Of a stretch of 8,669 nucleotides of DNA, positions 1 to 4,522 are shown one piece after another. The notes beneath the pieces are model-generated. The model saw only the letters and a list, made by a program, of their open reading frames with translations. It searched no databases and was not told where the DNA came from. Source of the DNA: Deltaproteobacteria bacterium (GTDB taxonomy: Bacteria; Desulfobacterota; DSM-4660; Desulfatiglandales; HGW-15). The position numbers were made by a program, and so were the translations under genes. The stretch spans positions 1 through 8,669 of the forward strand of contig JAHECH010000091.1 in NCBI GenBank assembly GCA_024641835.1, in the 5' to 3' direction. Within the stretch, counting starts at the first letter, position 1. Every line of letters starts with the position of its first letter.

Positions 1-912
1 GACTATCCGGGTGCTGGCCTCCTGTCGGCAGGGGTGGTCATCCTTTTGCTTGGGCTGTTCAACCTCGGAACACTGACGAGCTGGGCATTGATTGCATCGT
101 CCGTCATTCTGTTCGCCGCCCTGATGGCCGTGGAACGACACGCTGCTGATCCCGTCCTGCCCCTCTTCCTGCTTCGGGGCCGTCTATTCGCTGTAGCGGT
201 GGCCCAGGGCCTACTCACCGGGTGGACCATGTTCGGCAGCACATCTTTCGTTCCCCTATTCGTGCAGGCTGTCCTACGCACAACTGCAACCGTGGCGGGC
301 AGCACGTTGACCCCCCAGATGCTCGGGTGGGTCTTTGCAGCCATCATCGGCAGCCGGCTATTACTGCGTTTTAGCTATCGCGCCATCATCCTTATTGGGA
401 TGAGCTTCCTTACGATAGGTTCGTTTCTGATGTCCCAGGTGAGCGTGAATAGCACGCTTTCTGGCGTCATGTTCAACCTGACCCTTATGGGGATCGGGAT
501 GGGACTGTCTGTTCCCGCCTTCTTGATCGCGGTGCAGAGCACTGTTGACCGCAACGTGCTGGGCACCGCCACGGCGACTTTGCAGTTCAGCCGGGTCATC
601 GGCGGCGCCCTGGGTGTGAGTGTGATGGGCGCGATCCTGAGCCTGCGGCTTGCCTCTAATCTGATGGCAGTGGGCATGGACAAAACGGTCGTATCCCTGG
701 AAGAGCTGATCCGGCCGGTGCACGATGGGGCTGAGGTCGCAGATAAGGCCCTGCGGGGCGCGCTGACCGGTGCGGTGGAATCGGTCTTTGTGGCCGCATT
801 TGTGGCTGCCGCGGTGGGGCTCGCCGTTACTGTCTTAACCCCCCGAAGCCGGCTTCGGCCCCGAGGAGGAAGAGAGGCCTGGGCCACGCCAGAGCCAAAG
901 CAGGCAGTATAG
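1..912 (+). CDS. MFS drug exporter, DHA2 family (C-terminal part, 5' truncated)
   Basis: The reading frame is open from the first base, so only the last 303 codons are present; the stop is TAG at 910-912. The encoded product is very hydrophobic, with about seven or eight transmembrane segments, matching the second half of a 14-helix drug:H+ antiporter of the EmrB/QacA (DHA2) type. Recognisable family features are the loop containing ERHAADPVLPLFLLRGR after the first visible helices, the segment GSTSFVPLFVQAVL with AGSTLTPQMLGW behind it, and the conserved late segment with GIGMGLSVPAFLIAVQ and RVIGGALGVSVMGAIL. The tail after the last helix (from about PRSRLRP) is basic and soluble. The first in-frame GTG in the window (34) is not the true start because the preceding codons continue the same helix-rich protein. 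The usual role is proton-driven efflux of toxic compounds; the substrate cannot be told. It converges on the ATP-grasp gene with 14 bp between stops. Confidence 0.88.
   Translation, partial: DYPGAGLLSAGVVILLLGLFNLGTLTSWALIASSVILFAALMAVERHAADPVLPLFLLRGRLFAVAVAQGLLTGWTMFGSTSFVPLFVQAVLRTTATVAGSTLTPQMLGWVFAAIIGSRLLLRFSYRAIILIGMSFLTIGSFLMSQVSVNSTLSGVMFNLTLMGIGMGLSVPAFLIAVQSTVDRNVLGTATATLQFSRVIGGALGVSVMGAILSLRLASNLMAVGMDKTVVSLEELIRPVHDGAEVADKALRGALTGAVESVFVAAFVAAAVGLAVTVLTPRSRLRPRGGREAWATPEPKQAV
843..858. repeat. 16-bp perfect palindrome in the MFS 3' end
   Basis: CCGAAGCC followed directly by GGCTTCGG forms a perfect 16-bp palindrome inside the last 70 bases of the MFS gene, in the part coding for the basic tail. 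As RNA it could fold as a 6-bp stem with a CCGG loop. No T-run follows on either strand, so it is not a standard terminator. It may be chance or may help separate two convergent transcripts. Confidence 0.4.
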
Positions 913-926
913 CGTCTCCACGGCAT

Positions 927-1919
927 TCAGCGGGAAGCACCTGCCTTCCCTATTCTTGCCAGGGTCGATTCAATGATCATGGAAATGAGGTCCCGGTAAG
1001 CCATTCCTTTCAGGGTACAGAGGATGGGAAGGTCGGAGACCACAGGATGGAGTCCTGCTAGGGGATTCACTTCCAGAAACTGTGGAACACCCTTTCCATC
1101 AGCCCGCAAGTCAACGCGGCCCCCATCCCTGCACCCGAGTCCGCGCCATGCGGCCATAGCCACCTCTATGGCCCTGTCGGCCATTTCATCCTCCACCAGC
1201 AGGTATTCTACCAGTTCCTCATACTTCTTCTTGTTCCAGTAAGAGTAGGCTTCAGGCTCGGCCTCTTTTCGAAGCAAAACCTCGATACATCCGATCGCTC
1301 GTGCAGCCTTACCGGTTCCTACGATACCCACGGTGAATTCCCTTCCGGGCATGAAGGCTTCCACCAGAACAGGCTGATTGAAATCATTGAGGAGCCGCTC
1401 GCAGACAGAGCTCAGTTCCTGCTTTGTTCTGATCTTGGATGCGGTATTGATCCCTTTGCCTGTGCCTTCAGCTACGGGTTTCGCAAAAACAGGGAAAGGG
1501 AGACGGACCTCGTCGCAGTCGGTCACGGTCTCCACCAGAGAGAAATCGGGGGTTGGAATGCCCAGATCACGGATGACTCGCTTGGTCATTCCCTTGTGCA
1601 GGGTGAGGGCGAGGACAAGGGCGTCGGAGAAAGTGTAAGGAATATTATAAGCATCCAGGAGCGCTGGGACCTGCGCCTCCCTGCCAAAGCCTCTCAACCC
1701 TTCAGCGATGTTGAAGACCATGTCCCAGCGGTCACCTGCGACCAGCCTTGTGGCCAAGCTCTTGATATTGCCGATGCGATCGGTTTCAAAACCGAGGTCC
1801 TGGAGAGCCGATTCTATCGCTTCGATGGTATCTGGGCGATCAAACTCAGCGGTCTCCTCGTCGCCTAACCCCAAGGCGATGTAGTCCTCCCTGAGATCAT
1901 AGGTGATCCCTATCCTCAT
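927..1919 (-). CDS. D-Ala-D-Ala-ligase-like ATP-grasp enzyme, coupled to kamA
   Basis: 330-residue ATP-grasp protein resembling D-alanine-D-alanine ligases. Visible family features: VFNIAEG (68-74) and IPYTFSDALVLALTLHK (93-109) with TKRVIRDLGIPTP (112-124) as in Ddl; FAKPVAEGTGKG (145-156) with the ATP-binding lysine and glycine loop; a Tyr-rich loop YSYWNKKKYEE (225-235); and the metal-binding end RVDLRADG (268-275), then FLEVNPLAGL (281-290), giving Asp270, Glu283 and Asn285 as likely Mg ligands. The Ddl N-terminal signature (GGxSxExxVS, holding a catalytic Glu) is absent; the protein starts MRIGITYDLRED. It is therefore probably a carboxylate-amine ligase with another substrate, not a housekeeping Ddl. 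The ATG overlaps the kamA stop as ATGA (1916-1919); an AGGAGG lies 13 nt upstream inside kamA, so translation is probably coupled. Acting on beta-lysine made by KamA is an inference from position. Confidence 0.85.
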   Translation of the reverse strand: MRIGITYDLREDYIALGLGDEETAEFDRPDTIEAIESALQDLGFETDRIGNIKSLATRLVAGDRWDMVFNIAEGLRGFGREAQVPALLDAYNIPYTFSDALVLALTLHKGMTKRVIRDLGIPTPDFSLVETVTDCDEVRLPFPVFAKPVAEGTGKGINTASKIRTKQELSSVCERLLNDFNQPVLVEAFMPGREFTVGIVGTGKAARAIGCIEVLLRKEAEPEAYSYWNKKKYEELVEYLLVEDEMADRAIEVAMAAWRGLGCRDGGRVDLRADGKGVPQFLEVNPLAGLHPVVSDLPILCTLKGMAYRDLISMIIESTLARIGKAGASR

Positions 1920-3271
1920 GGAGCAGCGCCGGCCTCCTGGCCAATCGCTTCTGCGGATCTTTCGGTTCCGTCCCTTCGCGCCGGCTCAGGGTAAGAAAAG
2001 ACCTTTCCTTCGTAGTTCCTGAGGAGCAAATCATCCCCGCTCCGGCCGATGAAGTACTCGGGAAGCAAGGGAATTTTGCCTCCTCCGCCGGGAGCGTCAA
2101 TCACGTAATGAGGCACAGCGTAGCCTGTCGTAAAGCCGCGCAATCCCCGGATGATCTCCAGCCCTTTCTCCACGGGCGTCCTGAAATGGGATGAACCCAG
2201 AATGGGATCACACTGATAGAGGTAATAGGGTTTCACCCGGATCTTAAGAAGACCATGGACCAGCTTCTTCATCGTCTCAACGTCATCATTGACCCCGGAG
2301 AGGAGAACAGTCTGGCTTCCGAGGGGAATCCCTCCGTCTGCGAGACGTTCGCAAGCCTGATTGGTTTCGGGCGTCAATTCATCAGGGTGAGTGAAATGAA
2401 TGCTCATCCAAATAGGATGGTATTTTTTAAGCATCCGGACCAACGCCGGTGTAATCCTCTGAGGTAAGACCACGGGCACCTTGGTCCCGATCCTGAGCAA
2501 TTCTACGTGGCGTATATTGCGAACACGGGATATGAGCCACTCCAGGACCTCATCCGAAAGTGTGAGGGGATCCCCTCCGGAGAAGAGCACATCTCGTACA
2601 GCGGGCGTTCTTTCAATGTACGCTATTGCTTTTTCCCACTGGGCCGCGTTCACGGGCGACCCCTTCCCTCCACCCACGATGCGAGATCTAGTGCAGTACC
2701 TGCAGTAGGTGGAGCAGAAGTCTGTGACAAGGAATAGTACCCTGTCCGGATATCGGTGAACGAGCCCTGGCACTGGGCTGTCATGCTCTTCACCAAGAGG
2801 ATCTTCAGCCTCTCCTGGAGAGGTGAAATACTCATCTGTCACCGGCACCACTGTTCGGCGAACAGGTTGAGCAGGATTTTCCTTGTCCAGCAGGCTCGCA
2901 TAATAAGGCGTAATTGCCACAGGCAGTGGATGGGACTCTCGGCTCAGCGCCAGCCTTTCGTCTTCGGATAGGAGCAACAACTTGCTCAGCGACTCCATGT
3001 CCCTGATGCGGTGCTTCAGTTGCCAATGCCAGTTGTTCCATTCTGCGAGAGAAACTTCGGGGAAGAAGCCTTTGCGGAAGGCGAGAGACCGAGGACCGGT
3101 CCGGAACCTCGGTACAGAAGAGATTTTCTGAATTGAAATGACGTTTGCGTTTTTTTTCTGAGTTTTGACTTGCGGTGGACACTCAGAATTTTTTGCCACC
3201 TTCGATTCTCCGAGTCCGACGGTGGGACTCGGAGGCTCAAAATCCTCCGTGCTAAGCAAGTCCTTTTTCAT
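1916..3271 (-). CDS. kamA: KamA-family radical SAM lysine 2,3-aminomutase
   Basis: 451 residues. The enzyme uses SAM, a [4Fe-4S] cluster and PLP to move the alpha-amino group of L-lysine to the beta carbon, giving L-beta-lysine. The cluster motif is C186-STY-C190-RY-C193, followed by TRSR (Arg195 matches the carboxylate-binding Arg of clostridial KAM). The PLP lysine is Lys399 in DAPGGGGKIP. Asp355 (in YQCDPILG) and Asp392 sit 44 and 7 residues before Lys399, the same spacing as Asp293 and Asp330 of the Clostridium subterminale enzyme, which bind the lysine side-chain amine, so lysine is the likely substrate. Residues 1 to about 48 are a low-complexity extension. The start at 3271 was chosen because GAGGGGG stands 5 nt upstream; an in-frame TTG at 3313 lacks such a site. 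A sigma-54 promoter lies about 100 bp upstream. Other family members act on glutamate or on EF-P, so the exact product is inferred. Confidence 0.9.
   Translation of the reverse strand: MKKDLLSTEDFEPPSPTVGLGESKVAKNSECPPQVKTQKKNANVISIQKISSVPRFRTGPRSLAFRKGFFPEVSLAEWNNWHWQLKHRIRDMESLSKLLLLSEDERLALSRESHPLPVAITPYYASLLDKENPAQPVRRTVVPVTDEYFTSPGEAEDPLGEEHDSPVPGLVHRYPDRVLFLVTDFCSTYCRYCTRSRIVGGGKGSPVNAAQWEKAIAYIERTPAVRDVLFSGGDPLTLSDEVLEWLISRVRNIRHVELLRIGTKVPVVLPQRITPALVRMLKKYHPIWMSIHFTHPDELTPETNQACERLADGGIPLGSQTVLLSGVNDDVETMKKLVHGLLKIRVKPYYLYQCDPILGSSHFRTPVEKGLEIIRGLRGFTTGYAVPHYVIDAPGGGGKIPLLPEYFIGRSGDDLLLRNYEGKVFSYPEPARRDGTERSAEAIGQEAGAAP
3208..3234. repeat. 10-bp perfect inverted repeat in the kamA N-terminal extension
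   Basis: CTCCGAGTCC (3208-3217) and GGACTCGGAG (3225-3234) are perfect reverse complements around a 7-nt loop. The hairpin lies in codons for residues about 13-21 (PPSPTVGLG) of KamA, ahead of the conserved catalytic part. It resembles a dispersed palindromic repeat captured by the reading frame, and could also shape the mRNA near the start of kamA. Confidence 0.6.
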
Positions 3272-3276
3272 AACAA

Positions 3277-3283
3277 CCCCCTC
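3277..3283 (-). promoter_or_regulatory. Ribosome binding site deciding the kamA start
   Basis: Read on the minus strand, GAGGGGG is followed by TTGTT and then ATG at 3271-3269. The 5-nt spacing and the purine run favour this ATG over the upstream in-frame TTG at 3313. Confidence 0.65.
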
Positions 3284-3378
3284 GTTTGAGTTCTTAGTCT
3301 CGGGAAAACCCAATTTCCCCGGCAGGATCTTTCCAATTCTGCAAAGACCCTGCTCCGCCCATACATTGTTTATTGAAC

Positions 3379-3394
3379 AGCATCATACGTGCCA
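3379..3394 (-). promoter_or_regulatory. Sigma-54 (-24/-12) promoter of kamA operon
   Basis: The minus strand reads TGGCACG-TATG-ATGCT against the consensus TGGCACG-N4-TTGCW: the -24 element matches 7 of 7 and the -12 element 4 of 5. The invariant GG (3393-3392) and GC (3381-3380) are separated by exactly 10 bp. The predicted transcript start is near 3368, leaving a leader of about 97 nt before the kamA ATG. Dyads at 3449-3463 and 3581-3595 and an IHF-like site at 3401-3413 lie upstream in the expected order. Confidence 0.8.
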
Positions 3395-3400
3395 AAACCG

Positions 3401-3413
3401 CAACCTGTTGATA
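3401..3413 (-). promoter_or_regulatory. IHF binding site between activator dyad and kamA promoter
   Basis: The minus strand reads TATCAACAGGTTG, a perfect match to the IHF consensus WATCAANNNNTTR. It lies between the proximal dyad and the -24 element, where IHF normally bends DNA so an enhancer-bound activator can touch sigma-54 polymerase. A 13-bp degenerate consensus can occur by chance; the position is what gives it weight. Confidence 0.6.
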
Positions 3414-3448
3414 TCCCGTAGTTTCATCATCCCCACATATCCGACAGG

Positions 3449-3463
3449 TGAACACCCGGTTCC
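3449..3463. promoter_or_regulatory. Activator dyad A (proximal, kamA promoter)
   Basis: TGAAC-ACCCG-GTTCC matches the dyad GGAAC-N5-GTTCC with one arm mismatch, and the right arm extends to GTTCCGAT as in dyads B and C. Its centre (3456) is 76 bp upstream of the C of the kamA -12 GC, identical to the spacing of dyad C from the other sigma-54 promoter. Likely an upstream activator sequence. Confidence 0.65.
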
Positions 3464-3580
3464 GATTGAAATCTCCATGGGATGTCTCAGGCAGCCTTTA
3501 ACAGCATGAAAATTCTATAACATCTTGAAAACATATTCAAACTTTAATTGCGAAATCTAAGTTCCGTTTTTTCCCCAATA

Positions 3581-3595
3581 GGAACCTCTTGTTCC
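3581..3595. promoter_or_regulatory. Activator dyad B (distal, kamA promoter)
   Basis: GGAAC-CTCTT-GTTCC is an exact dyad, with the right arm extended to GTTCCGAT. The half-site centres are 10 bp apart, about one helical turn, as expected for a dimeric HTH protein. It lies 132 bp upstream of dyad A, within the range used by enhancer-binding proteins. A lone half site GTTCCG stands at 3561-3566. Confidence 0.65.
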
Positions 3596-3729
3596 GATAC
3601 CGATGCATTTTCTTCTTCATAGTTCATAAATCTCGAATTATCTCCCTTTTTCAGTTCACGCCGGGATACCGGGGCAGGATAAACCCGGGGAAAATACGGC
3701 GGGGCGGGAGGGACGAGTAAATGTTTCTC

Positions 3730-3757
3730 GTCACTTGTCCCTTGTCACTCGTCACTC
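3730..3757. repeat. Heptad tandem repeat block 1 (GTCACTY x4)
   Basis: Four head-to-tail 7-bp units: GTCACTT, GTCCCTT, GTCACTC, GTCACTC. The block lies between the small-protein gene and the distal kamA dyad. GGGACGAGT at 3710-3718 is a near reverse complement of part of it, so a hairpin is possible. It resembles the short heptad intergenic repeats known from some bacteria. Confidence 0.75.
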
Positions 3758-3760
3758 TTG

Positions 3761-3788
3761 CGCTAAATGCTGAGCGCTGATCGCTTCA
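3761..3788. repeat. Heptad tandem repeat block 2 (CGCTRAN-like x4)
   Basis: Four diverged 7-bp units in register: CGCTAAA, TGCTGAG, CGCTGAT, CGCTTCA, starting 3 bp after block 1. Same unit length but different sequence, so two heptad families stand side by side. Confidence 0.6.
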
Positions 3789-3792
3789 TCTG

Positions 3793-3807
3793 GGAATCTT
3801 CGATTCC
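3793..3807 (-). other. Hairpin just downstream of the small-protein gene
   Basis: GGAATC-TTC-GATTCC (plus strand) is a perfect 6-bp stem with a 3-nt loop, starting 11 bp past the stop codon of the 92-residue gene. No U-run follows, so it is not a canonical intrinsic terminator; it may protect or pause the transcript end. Confidence 0.35.
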
Positions 3808-3817
3808 TGGTTTGACA

Positions 3818-4096
3818 CTAGTTAAGGAGTACTCCATCCGATGCAGGACGTTCTGCGATGCTGAATTTTCGTACGGTGATGACTTTTCTGTTTTCTTCTT
3901 CTCTAACAATTCCCCGTACTTCCACTTCTTTTCTGATGAGAGGCAAAAGCTCAGACCCCTTCCCTTTTTTGTCCACAAAGTATTCAATCTCGTCGTGAGA
4001 GGAAATAGCAATGCCCACCACGTTTCCCTTTTCATCCCAGTCCGTGGGAACCACAACGCCCGTAACCGATATCATCTTGTTGCGCGGTTTCGTCAC
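3818..4096 (-). CDS. Small beta-rich protein, probable OB fold, function unknown
   Basis: 92 residues, not recognised as a named family. The alternating beta-strand pattern (ISVTGVVVPTDWDEKGNVVGIAI at 9-31, then EIEYFVD, EVEVRGIV and VITVRKFSI to residue 80) suggests a compact five-strand OB-like barrel. It has no signal peptide, membrane segment or cysteine, and is probably cytoplasmic. The GTG start at 4096 is the first possible one, since a TGA in the same frame lies only 7 to 9 bases upstream; an ATG at 4075 has no ribosome site. The strong AAAGGAGGTGA site instead serves an ATG at 4107 in another frame, so either short upstream frames couple translation or a G-run indel has split the start. 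It has its own sigma-54 promoter and dyads matching those of kamA, which places it in the same regulon. It is clearly a gene; its role is unknown. Confidence 0.72.
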   Translation of the reverse strand: MTKPRNKMISVTGVVVPTDWDEKGNVVGIAISSHDEIEYFVDKKGKGSELLPLIRKEVEVRGIVREEENRKVITVRKFSIAERPASDGVLLN

Positions 4097-4125
4097 CCCC
4101 TTTTCATTTCTGCATCACCTCCTTT
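4093..4125 (-). promoter_or_regulatory. Strong Shine-Dalgarno with nested minicistrons before the small gene
   Basis: The minus strand carries AAAGGAGGTGA (4125-4115), almost a full anti-16S match. ATG at 4115 opens M-Q-K-stop, whose TGA overlaps ATG at 4107, which opens M-K-R-G-stop, whose TGA overlaps the GTG at 4096 as GTGA. The three starts are thus chained. A one-base change in the A4-G5 run (4096-4104) would instead fuse the ATG at 4107 directly to the main frame. Confidence 0.5.
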
Positions 4126-4167
4126 CCTCGCCTTCGGCCCTATCCATCATTTAACCCTCTTCTGAAT

Positions 4168-4184
4168 AAGCAGGAGGTATGCCA
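4168..4184 (-). promoter_or_regulatory. Sigma-54 (-24/-12) promoter of the small-protein gene
   Basis: The minus strand reads TGGCATA-CCTC-CTGCT: TGGCA of the -24 element and TGCT of the -12 element are kept, and the GG (4183-4182) and GC (4171-4170) are exactly 10 bp apart. Predicted start near 4158, giving a leader of about 60 nt. Dyad C is centred 76 bp upstream of the -12 C, the same as at kamA. Confidence 0.7.
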
Positions 4185-4238
4185 AATAAAGAATGCCCTG
4201 AAATTTAAAGACATTTTCACATGTAGAGAAATGCAGCG

Positions 4239-4253
4239 GGAACGAAAGGTTCC
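4239..4253. promoter_or_regulatory. Activator dyad C (proximal, small-protein promoter)
   Basis: GGAAC-GAAAG-GTTCC is an exact dyad, with the right arm extended to GTTCCGAT. Its centre (4246) is 76 bp upstream of the C of the -12 GC. Probable upstream activator sequence. Confidence 0.7.
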
Positions 4254-4288
4254 GATGAGGCCGGAGAAAGGCTCCGGTGAGGCCGTAG
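4245..4288. repeat. Two tandem 22-bp direct repeats
   Basis: Positions 4245-4266 and 4267-4288 are direct repeats agreeing at 19 of 22 bases. The first includes the right half of dyad C. The second contains a variant hairpin, CCGGAG-AAAGG-CTCCGG (4261-4277), around the repeat boundary. The array may be a duplicated and diverged operator, or just a repeat that overlaps one. Confidence 0.6.
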
Positions 4289-4372
4289 AATCGCATGTTC
4301 ATGAATTCGCCTGTACAGGGCAAGTATCCTAAATCCTTCATTTTAACCCGAGGCCTCAGGAAAGAAGAAATC

Positions 4373-4403
4373 CGGGTTCCGTTATTTTTAGCATCGGAAC
4401 CCG
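4373..4403 (-). terminator. Possible terminator hairpin downstream of the response regulator
   Basis: CGGGTTCCG (4373-4381) and CGGAACCCG (4395-4403) form a perfect 9-bp stem with a 13-nt loop. On the minus strand, the direction of the regulator transcript, the stem is followed by a pyrimidine-rich GATTTCTTCTTTCC stretch, a weak U-tract. It lies 120 nt past the regulator stop. Part of it overlaps dyad D, so the symmetry may partly reflect protein binding. Confidence 0.35.
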
Positions 4404-4410
4404 CAGTTCC
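4396..4410. promoter_or_regulatory. Activator dyad D (distal, small-protein promoter)
   Basis: GGAAC-CCGCA-GTTCC is an exact dyad; here the left arm is the extended one (ATCGGAAC at 4393-4400). It lies 157 bp upstream of dyad C and 233 bp from the -12 C of the small-protein promoter. It could also act on nearby transcription as a terminator component. Confidence 0.6.
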
Positions 4411-4522
4411 TCCTTTTTAACATGCTGTTGCCCGTTAAGTCCTGACCCGGATTTAAAGAAAACCGGAAGGGATTAAGTAAAGCAAGGTTCCGGAAGGCGA
4501 GAAGGGCCATCCATTCTCAGGT

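Noticed and set aside
34..912. GTG at 34 as the start of the MFS gene
   Set aside because: The frame is open to base 1 and the residues before it continue a DHA2-type protein; the family is about 500 residues, so the true start lies upstream of the window.
3272..3313. In-frame TTG at 3313 as kamA start (14 extra residues)
   Set aside because: TTG with no good ribosome site, whereas ATG 3271 has GAGGGGG at 5-nt spacing.
4147..4341. 64-residue minus-strand frame between the regulator and the small gene
   Set aside because: No ribosome site, and it spans the tandem repeats, dyad C and the sigma-54 promoter, which explain the sequence better. A hydrophobic stretch near its end keeps it from being fully excluded.
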